In this document: one piece after another, positions 45,850 to 59,330 of the stretch
Numbering within the stretch: position 1 is the stretch's first letter
How the letters are laid out: the number at the start of each line of letters is the position of its first letter
Source: Tetmemena sp. SeJ-2015
Taxonomy: Eukaryota; Ciliophora; Spirotrichea; Sporadotrichida; Oxytrichidae
Assembly: GCA_027382625.1 (NCBI GenBank)
Contig: JAJKFJ010022847.1
Coordinates: 1 to 64,000 of the forward strand
Direction of reading: 5' to 3'
Length of the DNA: 64,000 nt
Notes under the pieces: model-generated
What the model saw: the letters and a program-made list of their open reading frames with translations, nothing else
Databases searched by the model: none
Told to the model about the DNA's origin: nothing
Made by a program: the position numbers and the translations under genes

Positions 45850-48800
45850 AAATGTTCAAGGACCTCAAAACTAAACAGGGAAATTTGAAGGTCAAGTCTA
45901 AGGAGATCCCCTATCTCCTCAGTCTCAACGCATTAAGTAGCAGTAGTCACTCATTGAAAAATACTACGAAGAGCATGTTAATAACATAAATTCTAATGCT
46001 AAAAAGAGCGGCATGCTATAAGACACAATCCTGAGGAAGCATGCTTGCTTTCAATCAAGAGGATCTCTCAAGATAAAAATTAAACCTGCAAATGCTTAAT
46101 AGTTCAAATCCTCTATCCAACTCTTAGTTCTCAAATAATTAGCAGCCAATTCAATAGAAGATTTCTTAATCTTCATCATCGTAAAATCTCATTAACAAGT
46201 CAAATAGCTCTCATAAAATATAGTTTGCATTTTAATTACTCCATTTAAAATCCTGCTTAAGCTTTGAATCAAAGAAGAAGATCTCTTATAAAATAGCAAA
46301 ATAGTTAGCTACAGCTTTAAAAACTTCAGCAACAAGAGGAAAATAGATACGATAGAGAATTATTAGATGAAGGAATAGTAGAGTAAGTATCAAACATCAT
46401 TTTTTATTTTTCAACATGAAGAAGATAAGGATTTGAGAATATTAATTATGCTTACTTTTCCTTTTAAATTTTGGGTATTATCTGAGGCTGATGCACTCTC
46501 TTGAAATTTTGGCCGTCTAAAATGAGATGATTGGTAATAATGGAGAAGATGAAGAACTTGGAACTAATTTTAATGGCCAAAGAATCATTATTTAACGCAA
46601 TTAAAGACCTATTAAATTTTAACTTAACACGCCTCATCCCTGAAGCAACTGAGTATATAATGCAGTTTTTATTTTTAATAAAAAATATATGTTTCTCAAA
46701 AACTTGTTGTAGAACCAAGGTCTTTCTTCTTGCACTCTAAGCCAGTATGCTTGAGTCACCGACATCATCTGAGCTAATAACAAAGCATCTAAGCTTTTCT
46801 CGAGCCTTATTTCAGATTTATTAGACTGAAAATTATTTTTCAACCTTATCATTTTAATTTTTTCTATAGCAAGATTGAACAGTATAGACAGGTAAACCAA
46901 AGGAAGCTAAAATAGTTCTCCAAAATTATGCAAGACTATGGAAAATCAGACATCAATACAAGAGTCTCTAAGTATGGAAAGGCTTCTCTATATGAAGAGC
47001 TAAAATTGCAGCAGCTTTAGCTGTAGAAGCAAGTACTAATCAACGCACAGCTAGAGAGGGAAGGATCTCAAGACCTCAAGCAGACAGCTCAATTTATGAG
47101 AATTTTAAACCAAGGTGGTTTCTAAGAGCCACCAAATAATTCAAGTTACTAGCAAGTAGAACGAGAGAATATAATATTAAGGAATATTATTCAGCAGAAT
47201 AATGCCTCCGAGTACAATGTCAACTCAGAATTTGGTTATGTCCCCCTCATTCCCTTTTCCAATCAAGCTCTTTTCACGAACATGAGTGAAAAAGAGAGAT
47301 ACATCAAATTTTCCAATGAGTTCAACAAAATCAAGGCACAGATAGAGGCTCATAAATATGAGGAATACAATGTCTGCTAACTTGTAAGACTAATTCTCCA
47401 GTATAATTTTTCTTAAAATTTGTGATATAGTATTTGCAGTCTAAGATAGGAGATAAACTCAATGACGGGGAACAGCCGTCTAGAGAGTAAGTCAAAAATT
47501 TCCTGCGCTTTATATAAGATGACAAACGCATCTTTGATCTCACTCAGCCAATGGAATAAATCGTATTTGATGCTATGAATGGAGTGTATTCACATGAAAA
47601 ATTATAAGAACTCTATGAAAGAAAGAAGATTTTATGATTAAATTATTATCTAAATTTTAAATTGAAGAGAGCTAAACTGCTGACATTGCAAAAACTTTGA
47701 CACAGCATTAAAATAGACTGCTTGATGTTTTAGAATAGTAGTATATGACTCAATGATCTGTTTAATAATTTATTTTTATAGCAAAACAGACCTTGGTTAA
47801 AACTATGTAATTTGGAATTAGAAGCAAGAATTTATAATACTCTCGGTATTTTTATTACATAGTAATTATGATAACTATGATGCCATTCCTGATAAATATC
47901 CCGCAACCGGATAAAGACCCAGAGCAATCAAGAGAAGAAATCTGTTGAAGTATCAAAGAAAAGCTCCCTATGGAAATCAACCAATGAAATTGCAAACTAT
48001 CATGTCTAGTTACATAGATGAAAATAAAAAACTTCAAGCCAAGGATTTCATCCCTCCTTCTCTTGAGCAAGAATACGCTTGCGCAGTGAAATTTAAAAAT
48101 ATTTTCTGTTATATTTAAATTTAAATATAGTGAACTTCAACAAGGAAACTGTAAATACTGTCCTAAATTTTGCCTAAGAGTCTAAAGTGAGATTGTTAAA
48201 CTCTCTCAGCTCTAATGATCTTCGCTAAAAGCCACCAGGAACTGCCTATCCTCCTTTTGATATGAAAAAGAATCAATCTGCAGTAAACCTCAACTCTGAT
48301 TAGTTAGTTGTATATTTTTTTTGATGATTTGGACCTAAAGCTATCTTAACTTCAAACAGCCTCCCCACTTCTCCATTACCCTATAAGCAAAAACTTGCAT
48401 CCTTATCTTCCCAAAATGGAGAAGATAAATCTGGAATTGAAGCCAAGTGTATCATAACAGCAACTTGTCTCAATATCCTCTTTGCAGTAAAATTAGCCTA
48501 CAAATTCGAATAAAAATTCAATCTATGGCTCTCCCACAAAGGAAAATAATTACCTTCATAATCCATAGTCATAAAACTTGGATCAAGATGCTAATTCTTA
48601 AACTAAAGGCCAATCTTAAATGCAAATCGCATCTTAAACCTAAAGTTCTAAATTCCACATTTCTGTCAATAAAATTCATAATGCAAGCTCCCAAGCCTCT
48701 CTCGCTGCAGCAACTTCATTATTAGAAAATCTTCAAAGCTACATTCAATTGAATCCGAGTCTGTGTTCAAGAGAAACAACTTTACTCCTCGAACATGTAA

Positions 48801-49128
48801 TGTTAGAAAGGGCTATCAAGAAGCTTTAAAAGAGAGAAGGATAGAAAAGAGGCTCAAAAACTTTAAAAGTAGTAGAAGGAAAGTGGAGGAACAAATGATT
48901 GGAAAGTAAGGTAGGCCATATCCAATGAAGTATTTGAGAAGCAAAGAAAATTAGACAGCACCAGAAAGAAAAAGAAAAAGATTAACACTTAGTAGTTATA
49001 AATGCTTAGTGAAAACTAGTTATGAAGGTAGAAGGTTTTAATTTGTTATATTTACAATTTTTGTTTTCCGAAAAATGCATTTCTTTACATTGTCATCAAT
49101 TATTGAGAGTAGTAATTTAGTAATCTGA
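45850..49128 (+). CDS. large coiled-coil unknown protein
   Basis: Plus-strand coding with several frame changes. Parts include QQQSLIEKYYEEHVNNI, a Ser/Gln stretch, and a long coiled coil starting MQDYGKSDINTRVSKYG. The latter carries EEYNVCQL before a GTAAGA...GATATAG intron (about 47391-47437) and YLQSKIGDKLNDGEQPSRE after it. Then come DKYPATGQRPRAIKRRNLLKYQ, KDFIPPSLEQEY, and a basic C-terminus (RRIEKRLKNFKSSRRK) ending in TGA 49126-49128. Start not fixed. No family recognised. Confidence 0.5.
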
Positions 49129-49265
49129 AAGATTTAATAAATGCAAATCACTTTGACCCAATATAAGTTTTGTTTTGTCAAATGTTGTCTCTCTATTTTA
49201 AAAGCAATGAGTTGCTAGAAAACAATCCGGTCTTTGCATCTTTTTCATCGATCATTTACAAGAAT

Positions 49266-51712
49266 TCAACTTTGTCGTTGCTTTGAATAGTCATCGTCCA
49301 AATAGAGTCTAATGGTTATTATCTACCATCCACCAAAGATTATAATCTCAATTTCATCATTAAAGCCCTGATTTTGGGGAATTAGATTCTTATAGACCCA
49401 GGTCCACTGCCTGAAAAGGTAGCTTTACTGATAAAATTTCCCACCTATTTAGAACAAATAGCCTCTCTTACTCATTAAATTTTATAGGTCTATTTAAGCC
49501 AACAAGCTTCAGTCTTTCTATTTGCTAAGAAAAGATGAATGCATTAGGAGAAGTTTATTTCTATCTTGAATTGAAACAATCATTTTGAACTTATAGCATG
49601 CCTCCTTCTTTATTTCTTGTAAGGCCTCCGATAGAGTAGAGATAGATATCTTCCTTTTTCAATTAGGACGTATAGTTATCTCCTAAGTTAGTTTTGTGAG
49701 ATTGTTGAACTAATTCGAGTTTACTCTTTGAGATAAATATGAGACTATTAGAGTACTTTGGTTCTCTAAGTTTAGGTAGCTTAACCCAAAGATCTTGGTC
49801 TATAAGATAAAGTTCGCATTTTGATGTTACTGAAAATTAGTCAGCTTGGGTGCAGCCGCCACTCACTGCAATTAATTCTAAATCTTAGGCATAGCAACAT
49901 CCAAAAGCATATCTTGGAGTAATCATTTATCTCTTTACATTAATCTAAGATTCTATAGTGATTTCTCATACCAAACTTAACGCTTATTGAATGGAGTAGT
50001 TCTATTAGTGCTAATAAGAGTGGAAAATATCAGTATAGGGCTGGTTCATCTGAACAGATACCCCTCCAATTAGCATGCATGATAATCTATTAAGAGTTAT
50101 TACTTTGCTGAATTGTGAATTTTAAATTATACCAAGATTTACTAGAGAGCTTTTAAATTTTCTTTCTGCAATATCACATTCTAAGATTTTGTAAGAGAGC
50201 TTAAGACAAAACAATTGAGAATCTTTCAAAAAGAAGAATGATTCATTTTTATTTTTGGTGCAATTTTAAAGTTGGTTTTTATCTTATTTTAAAAGATTAG
50301 GTTATTATATTCTTTCTTAATTCTCTTGTTGATTTGGAAAAACTTAAATTTGTAGCTCAACAATCTCACACTCTTAATTTGAAATTAGATTAGAATCTAT
50401 GTTAAAATCACTCTTTGAAAATCCTTCTTTTTCTATCAAGGCTTATAATTCTTGGGGTTCAAATGCTGAATTTATACATTCTTAGTATTCCTAATTTATC
50501 AATTGAAGGAGTGCACTTTCTTCATAAAAAGGTTCAACATTTTGCAAATATTCCTCTACTTTCTCACAATTAACTTATTTAGAAAAGATTTTCTCATCAT
50601 GAAATTCTTTTAATGATCCAGATTCTAACTCTTATTCTATTAGAACAGATTCTTACTAATTCTAGTTCTTATCTTCAAAATCATTTGAGATATCTATTTA
50701 AGATTTGGATGCCTACTTTAAGACTAAAGGGATAAAATTTTCTTAAGTAGCTTTTGGAGAAATCCTCTAAAGAAAAAACTTTTAACAAAGGAGAAAACAA
50801 TTTCTATAAAAATGCAATATAAAAATCAATAACTTACTTACTTACATCGTTTTCCTAAAGATCTAAAATTTCCTCATCAATCTGCTATAGACTTCTATCT
50901 TCTAAGCATTCCATGTAAGTTTTATACATTTCAGAAAAATCTCCGATATCATCATCTTCATCATCTAAGTTCGAAACAAGAAAAGCTGACTCAATATATT
51001 CCATACATACAGTTTCGCATTAATCTATCTCTTAATCTATGATTTCGAAGAATTTCATAAAGAAATCCTTCGAAATGTCTTTTTAAATGTTGATATTGAT
51101 TATTTCGCAGAAGAAATTTTCAAGAACCTAGTAGTTAACCTTATTAACTTCGGATTGGATATCTATCAATTCTATCTCTAACGATTTCAGAAACTCTGTA
51201 GTAAATAACTTAAGTGAATTTGAAGATGTCGATATTTATTTTCTTCATATTATTTACCTCAAGAAGTGGGTGATTGTTTTCTGTGTCTAATTTAAGTTTT
51301 ATTTTGATCTTATTTGAGTTCAAGTTTAAAATTAGGAGTTGCTGCAGAGTCAAATGTTTTAAGATTGCTTTAATTAGAGACAGAATTCATTAATAGTTGC
51401 TGTTTTTTGCTGCTATCTTTCCTCAATTTTTAAAATTCCCTTTTGCAAATTAATTGATCGATCAACCTAATTTCTTATTGTGAAGTTTATCTGTTTCTTT
51501 GTTCTGGATTCAACAAATATTTGCACTACAGATTAAAGATTAGCGATCAAGTTTCATTATATAATGGTCTTACCTGATCTTGGTATTCACTGAATTTGCG
51601 CTTTTTAGGCAGGATTTGAGGCAAGTGGCTAGCTATGTGAATGAATCAAATTCTCACTCTTTATTAAAGCTCCTTCGAAATCGAATTCGTAGTCTGAATC
51701 TCTCTCAAACAT
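49266..51712 (-). CDS. kelch-repeat protein
   Basis: Start ATG 51712 with an acidic N-terminus (MFERDSDYEFDFEGALIK). The C-terminal half carries kelch-type beta-propeller blades: CELYLIDQDLWVKLPKLREP, then IYLYSIGGLTR, ERLFVLNRWEILSVKLP, EIIIFGGW, and the earlier AVSGGC and LIGGVSV, matching the pattern of double glycine, spaced aromatic and tryptophan. It ends in TGA 49266-49268. A +1 slip at the C run near 49379 is needed. Kelch propellers usually bind partner proteins. The region 50200-51540 holds acidic, Glu/Ser-rich coding sequence with introns not fully resolved. Confidence 0.7.
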
Positions 51713-51863
51713 ATGTTACAACCAACTTGCAGAGTTTTAGCAAAAATTATAGAAGTAATATTTATTTAGCTTTTAAGATTAATCTACCTAAGATTTCTAT
51801 ACTCGTGAATTATAATAAGGTGTAAAGATATTCATTAAATCAAATTAAATCTTTTAAAGCTAA

Positions 51864-52500
51864 ATGGAAAATACTGCTCACCACTAGGCCAAAAATATTA
51901 AAGTCAGGATCGCAAACTCGAAAGATGAACAATAGATTTTGTGGCTTATGAACGACAATGCGGATATGATAGGTGGATATGACAAAGAAAAGTGTGATCA
52001 TCTCATAATATATTTAAAGGTATCATAATTAGTTAAGTTTGAGATAGCAGGCTTCTTATGTACTGAAGGACATCGACACAGGATTTTTCATCTATGCTTA
52101 CGAAGAAAATATAAGAGAAAGAGAATCAGAGGGTGATGAAGATCCAGTCATTATTTAGAAGCCAGCTGGCTTCATGTTCTTTACTTACGAGTGGAGTGAC
52201 TGGAGAGGAGCACTTTTCTTTTGGATGCAGTCTTGCCACGTAGTTGCAGACTTTAGAAGATCAGGAGTGTTCTAGCTCATGGTTGATTTTCTGCAAGCTT
52301 ATATGAAAGAGATTAACTGCTGTGGCCTTATTGTGATATTTAAAAAGGCAAATTGAATTAATTTACTTGAGGTGTAATTTTTAAATAGGCTGAGTGCAGA
52401 ATTGAGATTGGATGAAATGTGGCAACCCATTGTATAGAAATTAGGCATGAAGCAAACTCACTACTACATATACGATATCGATGTGTCACAGAAAGAATGA
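51864..52500 (+). CDS. GNAT-family N-acetyltransferase
   Basis: Transfers an acetyl group from acetyl-CoA to an amine. Start ATG 51864 (MENTAHHQAKNIKVRIANSK), a 28-nt intron at 52020-52047, then FMFFTYEWSDWRGALFFW and the acetyl-CoA loop region VVADFRRSGVFQLMVDFL, which corresponds to the motif A R/Q-x-x-G-x-G/A with its following helix. After the insert 52354-52386 is removed come NRLSAELRLDEMWQPIVQKLGM and HYYIYDIDV, the usual C-terminal GNAT elements. Stop TGA 52498-52500. About 185 residues, a normal size for a stand-alone GNAT. Substrate unknown. The Trp codons in the conserved part are TGG. Confidence 0.85.
52020..52047 (+). other. 28-nt GT-AG intron
   Basis: GTATCA...GATAG between HLIIYLK and QASYVLKD in the GNAT gene; the frame is kept after removal. 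Confidence 0.65.
52354..52386 (+). other. candidate IES, pointer AAAT, 33 nt
   Basis: AAAT at 52350-52353 and 52383-52386. The insert begins with TGA in frame; deletion joins IVIFKKAN to RLSAELRL, matching the GNAT fold. Not GT-AG. Confidence 0.7.
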
Positions 52501-52623
52501 AGGATAATTCAAATGAGAAAGAGTAATTTCGCTTTCAAATGAGAGCTGCCATTAATTTAAAATGAATTTTATATATCAATTTATTCATTGAAATGACTCT
52601 GATAGTTCGCATCTAAGCATATT

Positions 52624-54074
52624 TATGATTGATTGGAAGCCTTATTTTCCTTTTAGAGTATTTTTTAACAAGCAGAATCAAGGAGAAAAGCTAGGCTCTT
52701 AGTGTCCCAATATCGTCAAAAGTCAAAGCGCTGCAGTCCTCTCTCCTTCTTAATCGCAAGCAAACTTTTCTAAAAGCACATCTACTTAACAGGCAGTAAT
52801 CTCAGACACTGGAAAGTTGAAGCAGAAACTTAATACTTAATCTTGAATATATTTATTTGGCTTTAACCTCGAATTGAATATACTTCGATGCTCTATAGAC
52901 CTAAGCTTACAGCAGCAAACTCAAAGAAAAGCTTATAAAGTTCTTAGTCTCATACCTCGGTCAAATACTACTCTAAGGCCTTTGAGTATTTTGATCAAAA
53001 GCTGGCCATCCCTGCAAAGTAAAAAGTTGAGTTCTAAACTTAAATCCTAATTAAATGAGAGCATTTATTTGATGAAATGTGTTAATAATTTCTCAATTTG
53101 GAAATACACATCTCTTCTTAATTTAACTAAGTGAATTAGATTTATATAAAAGCTTATTTTAAGTTCCTACGGGGTTTTAATTCTGCTAATAACTAAATTA
53201 TTTGCAATTTAGAAATACATATCTCTGCTTAATTAAATTAAGTGGATTAGTTTTATCAAAAAATTAAGTTTACAAGCTACATAAGCAGCTTCATGACTGC
53301 AAGGAAGACGAGTAGCGAATGAAAAGAGAAGAGTAAGAGAAATTGGAAGAGAGAATGCCTATCTATTCAAATGAAGACATAGTGCAAATCAAGAATGGAA
53401 ACTTACAGACTGTGCTCCAGTTTAATGCATTAACAAGGCCTTAAAGTGCAAGCTCCAGAGTTCTAGCCAAGTAGACTGATCCCTTAAATAATCTGAAGAG
53501 AAAGTACTATCGTAATTCCAATAAGCCTCTTGGAAATTCAACTTCCACTTAAGACCTATTCAGCAAACGGCCATTCACTACCATTGCTGAACTTAACGGA
53601 GAACTCCTCGAATAAGGAATGGTCGTCAAGTCAAATGAGGAAGGTGATAGGCTTGAATATTTCCAACAATTATTGTATTTACTTTTTTGTACTTTTTATT
53701 TCGAGGGATCTGCAAAGAAGCGAAGGGCAAGAAAGGCATAGACTCAAAAAATAGACCCTAGAAATTTTAAAATTGGAGATCCCGAAAATTCCATGCTTAG
53801 AAGTGATATTGATGAAGATAAAGACTAAGTTATAATGGAATTAGATGATGACGAAGAAGCTGTTATTGTTGTTCAATCAGCAAAAGATAAATAATTAAAA
53901 AGATTCAGCTCAATTTAAATTCGAAAATATAATTAGCTTACTTTAATTGAAGATATCTAATCAGTGTATATAAATTAAAATGAGAAAAAAATCTATGTCT
54001 TTTCTTACAAAAAATACCTTAAACATATTTAAAGTATTTAATAAAGATAGAGGGATTTTTAAGAAATAGAGTGA
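52624..54074 (+). CDS. unknown protein with charged helical region
   Basis: Start ATG 52624 (MIDWKPYFPFRVFFNKQ). A Ser/Gln-rich first part (SPSQSQANFSKSTS) leads via an unresolved junction to KYYSKAFEYFDQKLAIP, then to a long single frame with a charged helix (QRMKREEQEKLEERM), FTTIAELNGELLEQGM, and an acidic tail (MELDDDEEAVIVVQSA), ending at TGA 54072-54074. No family recognised. Confidence 0.5.
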
Positions 54075-54079
54075 TAAGA

Positions 54080-56720
54080 ATGGCGATTTTGAGATAGTGA
54101 ATAATGCACCCAGCTTAATGGATAGCTCTGAGAGAGTAGATGGCTTTTCTCAAAATTATCTTAAGACTCCCGAGAATGGATTAAGCTCAGAGCCTATGAA
54201 CTTGAAAATGAGTTAGGAGAGATTAAGCAATCAAATCAAGAAGATGAACAACAGACCTTTTTCAGCGGTCATTTAAAACTCGAAGGCCTAGACAAATAAT
54301 AACCACTCATTAGATTTGTAAATCCACGGAGAACATTCTAACTAGCTTAGGAACCTTCAGTTTAATGGATTAGGAGGGATATCTAGTAACGTGATTCCAG
54401 AAAGTGAATCTGATTCTGATATTGGTGTTAAGGAGATAGTGAATATTAAGGCCTTTAAGTAGATGAATCGACCACTTACGAGCAAGATGCAAGCATTTAA
54501 GAGAGTAGCTAGTGCCTCTAAAAGCAAGAAAATGAGACTGTCAAGTTCCTAGACTAGGATGACTACTCAGATGAGTTCACAAAGCTAGTCAAATCACCTT
54601 AAGAATTAGCTAGGTCACTCAGTTTCCCAATAAAACTTCCACTAATACTCTTTATGCTTTAAATATGGTTTGCATGAATTTTCGATAATCAATTTACTCA
54701 AAAGAAGGAGAAACAGATATGGGTTCCTCAAATCATCTTGGTCTTTTAAATCAGCTGCATCTGCAAAACTTAGTATTGGCAACTCCTAACTATGCTCCCA
54801 TTGTTTTCACTTTCAGCTCTACTCCTAATTTAGAAGCTAATCATTTATAAACTACCATTTAACTAATTTGCAGAATGGTCAAGTTCAATCCAGTTTATAA
54901 TCGAGTCAAATGCAATCTAAGGCTGAAGAACTACAGAAGATTTATTCTTTTATTTTTTTACTATAAAAAGTTTTTAATTTATCAACACAAAGCACTTAAA
55001 AATAGAGACGTGAGGATAAATTCGAATTTCAATTATCAATATGCCAAAAACAAACAACTCATAAAGACTCAACAAGTAGAAAGTGAAACGGGCTTCACTA
55101 ATCCTTATCTCAGATACCAAAGATTGCTCTAAAAAATTAATGAGTTAGATTTGAAAGCAAGTCAAACTCAAACCAATTGAAATCTTAAATGAAATTCTTA
55201 TAATACTTTGATAGTTTCAATAAATAAAATGTTGAGTAACTAAAATGACCTTCAGGCTTAGAATTAAACCTAGTCTAGACTATCTTTGCCTTAACCTCAT
55301 GACGATAACTTGCTTAAGTAAGTTGGCTCAAAATTTTGTTCTAACTTAAACCCTTATGGAGAGGGATTAAAGTTTTATCTCTCTATACTTTGATGTAATC
55401 TATTGAGATTTCTGACATTTAAATTTCAGTTGGTTATATAACTTTAACTAGGGAGCATAACCAGGCATCTCAGCACCAAATAAATTCATTCTTGAGAGTT
55501 GAGAACCAAAGTTCTTTGATTGCTCAAAGCGCTGAGATGTAAGCAGCCTCGTATTTAGACAACAAGTCTGTCTAATTCGTTAATGGTAAGAAGATTAATT
55601 AAGTGTGCTCAGTGCTTCATAGAAACTATATCGTTCAAGAGTAAGCAAAGCAGCAGTTAAAGAGCAGGTAGACCTCAGTCTGCCAAGCCATAAGGGCCAC
55701 AATCATTTCAGTACCAAAATTTGAAAGAGATACACGCCAGTGCAGAGAGTGATCTCAGAATAGGAGGCAGCGGGCTTTAGAATAAACTTGCTGAGTTGGG
55801 AGCCAAAGCTAATTAGGAAGAGAAGGAGGGCTAAGGCAAACAAAATTCAGAACATTTGAAATAGGATAGAGTGATTAGGATAGCAGGGGCTAAGAATTCC
55901 ATTATTCATGAAAGAGAGGAGGAGTTGGAGGATGGTGATGGAATTTCACCCTTTAAGCAAGATTATAATGATTGATTTAAACATAAGTATATAATTGAAG
56001 AGAAGAGACATTCAGCAATATTTCAAATTGATGAAGGCCTAGATGCTCGAAGTGAAATCAAATCTCAGAGGAGTGGAGAGGACAGGAATAGAAGGTCTGC
56101 AAACTTCCATTAGAATTAGGACTATCATTCAGGAGATGATAAAACTGGTTCAATAATGAGCAACGGATATAAAGACGAGAAGTAGAAAAAGAAATATGGG
56201 ATAGTCAGCAGCTATGATTCCTAATATCTTCTCTTCTTTTTTTATTGATTGTAGAAGAGATCAAGATATCAAACACCCATAGCCTCGCCCTTTCTCAGCA
56301 ATTATAATGGCAATCAAGCATGATGTCCATCCCAAGCATATTTGTTTGTTATTATAATCTGTACCTTTTTATTATTACTGATGAAATGGTGTAGAGTTCT
56401 GTGTAGGCTCATGAGTGGCGTGAAATGATTTAACAGTCAGTCGATGCCGATAAAGCCAGAAAGCTAAATAGAGTTTGGAGTACTAACCAGATTCGCAAAA
56501 CACATGCTAATTAAAGAATATAGGCTGGAGATTCAGATATAGATGAAGACTTAGAGCTAGAAGGAGAGAGTGAAAATGCTAAACGGATGAAGAATATTCT
56601 TCCAGAAGACTTCCTAAAGCAGTAAGTAATTCGAATATAGCCTACTTTTCTATGATTGATTGAAAGAAAGAAATAACATACCAATGAAAAAAACAAATTT
56701 GGAGAAGGGAATGAAAAATT
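54080..56720 (+). CDS. Ser/Gln/Lys-rich unknown protein
   Basis: A TGA-free frame of about 350 codons from 54080 (FEIVNNAPSLMDSSER, SNVIPESESDSDIGVKE, AFKRVASASKSKK) is followed by more polar coding segments (SAESDLRIGGSGLQ-type and Glu-rich) to 56.2 kb. A last well-formed segment follows near 56390-56620 (VDADKARKLNRVWSTNQ, GDSDIDEDLELEGESEN). Start and internal joins unresolved; could be more than one gene. No domain recognised. Confidence 0.4.
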
Positions 56721-56869
56721 ATACTAGTTCGTTTTAAGATATGGACTCAACTTATCTTAATTCAAAGCTGAGGGCCAATCATTATAATCACTTAAAATCT
56801 ATTCAGTCAAAAGTTAAGCAAGTAATAATTTAATTATAGCATCTTTGTAGGAGATCCTATTTAAATCCA

Positions 56870-59029
56870 TAAAGTATTTCTAAAATTAATATGATCCTGG
56901 CTTGATATAACAATTTAACGTTGCGACTGAAGGAGTGTGGAATAGCTTTTGATTTAGGTTGATCTATTCTGCATTTAAAGTAACTTCACTGGATGCACCT
57001 CTTAGAAGCATCTCATTTTAGAAGTTAGGAGGCAAAGACTCAAGCTAGTTGTTTTATCCTTAGGGAACTATTCCAGACTCTCTGCTATGAATTCTTATTT
57101 CTTTTATTGCAGTACTTTGCATTTGAGATTCAGTCAATTCATGTGATGCTAGAGGCCCTCCTCTAGCAAGAGGATTTGAACTGATTGCTTGCCTCTGAAT
57201 TATTGCATCTGGGATAGCAGAGCGGGAGTTCCTTTGAAGCCCTTAATAATCTTAGCCTATGAATTAAATCAGTTCAGCTCTCTGCTTCAAAATAATATAA
57301 AACTCACATTTAAGTTATAATGTGTTTTTCAGTTTTCTAACTATTTTTAAATTTCATGGTTTCTGAAATAAATATTATAACAATTTCTTGCTCTAATTTT
57401 CTCTTTTTAAAAAGTTATTTTTATAAAGCTTCTAATTCTTATTATTCAATTGTTTTTAGTTGGGTAGTTGATTTGTTGCTCCAAATTTGATATCTATAGT
57501 ATTGTAGTATCCCTAGTTGATGTTCTTATTGATAGCAGCTGAGATAGGTCTTATTCTTGCAGGAGCTCTGAGTGGGTAGATAATCTCTGGCTACTGCTAA
57601 TAATTTGACTCAGTAATGATTTTCAAACCATTGTTTTCATTAGAGTTCAAACTAAGCAATTTATAAACACACTTTAACTATAATAGAGTTCTAATTCTCG
57701 ATAAGATTTGGAGATTGCTCGTTTGAATTCTTAGTGACAAACTGTTCTTGACTTTGAGGGTGGAGTGATTCTTTTGGATTGAAAGATTTCGTTGAGTTTC
57801 TACCTCCATTCAATCATCAATATATTTTGAAGCACACAATAAGAATTATTATTCTTTGGAGAAAGAGCTCTGGAAGCTGCACCACTTGTCGTTTTTATAG
57901 AAACTTTCCCCCCTTAAGCAGCAGTAGATTACTATCCAGTAGATACATGGCTCATTATAGACACCTTGTTTTTCTGGTGCAACTTGACACTGACTTTTGG
58001 CTGCTAGTGAGATGGAAGCTTAGAATTGAAGAGACCATCGTTTGATTTATTTGAAAAAGAGAAAGGCAACTAAGGCATCTAAGAAAATCCATCCACAAAT
58101 GAGGGGTTATTTTGCTAGTTTAAACATAGCTATAAAATATAGTCTCAGATAATGTTAAAGTTTGCATAAGTTCTGAGAGTAGAGAGCTAAACCTATGCGT
58201 CTTGCTCATTGGTCTGAACTTTAAGTTGCTAAACTTGAAGGGGAGTAATCTGTTGCGAGGAAACCCTTCCTCTTGATTTATCATTATCCCCAAGTTCACT
58301 CACAAGTTTGATTTTGTCTTTATCCTCTGTGTGATTTCTATCACTCTACATAAATGAGGTCTAGTCCTCAGATACAAGTTCTTGCTTATAGGAAGACAGA
58401 TTTGGCTTGTGGAGATTCTAATTGGTAGTAGTTTAGCTAACCCCACTCAAAGATTGCTTCAGCTTGATTCTATTGGCTGCAGTCATGGGCCTAACGTATT
58501 TCTTTCCTATGGCCTGACTTGAAGTTGAAGGATTTCTCTGAGAAAAGATAGTCTCCGTTTATTTCTCTTTATTTGGCTCTTAGTTTTCAGCCTCTTATTT
58601 AGCTAACTAAATACTAAATAAGGATAAGACATTTGAAATTATTGCATTTTGGAGACTTCTTGCATGTGCAATCTAAATATAATAACATAGAATATGAAAT
58701 ATGTGAGAGGTGTAGGTCAAATATTGATTGGGCTGAAGAGGTTTGTACTAAACTCTAGATTCTCCCGATCCTATGTTCGCAGTCTGAGTTTAGAGACTAT
58801 TTTGTAAGGCAACAGTATCTAGTGGGTTGTTTGATGAGGCTCCTTCTTATTAATCCTTGTCTATTTTTTGCTTACTATTGGGTGATCCCTCTTGCACTTT
58901 ATCTGCGTCTTGGGCTTTCTGAGATGAATTTTCTATTACATTTGAACTTGCCTGATCGGCTTGGTGTTGCGTTTTTAATACTGATTGAGGAGTTTAGAGA
59001 GTAGAAAAGGCGCTCAGTGTAGGAGACAT
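56870..59029 (-). CDS. Ser/Gln-rich, probably disordered protein
   Basis: From ATG 59029 (MSPTLSAFSTLQTPQSVL) one frame runs about 290 codons without TGA, with very many Ser, Gln and Asn (QADQASSNVIENSSQK, RNPSTSSQAIGKKYVRPM). It ends in TGA near 58150. The frame is also open upstream to an acceptor-like site near 59175. Further minus-strand coding (GPLASHELTESQMQST, EMLLRGASSEVTLN) continues to about 56870 and probably belongs to the same gene. No domain recognised. Confidence 0.55.
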
Positions 59030-59330
59030 CAGTTAAAGATGGGGAGAAGCCAGCTAACTAAACTATAAGGGTTACTGTACAAATGCGAGGATGGGTTGTT
59101 GTTGAGTACTCTAGAGGGAAGTTTGAGTTTGATAGTGAGAAGGCTGCACTATCAAATCCTGAAGATTGCTTTCGCTCTAAGTTTAAATTAATCATCATTA
59201 AATTTAAGTGTTCAGTGAGCGCTTGCTTGATTTTTATCCCAACAATCTTTGGTTTATTGCAAAAAAAATCTTAGAGATAAAATAAAATGCTCAAATTAAT
59301 TCGTTTTTATCTCTTATTGAAAATTTGTAA

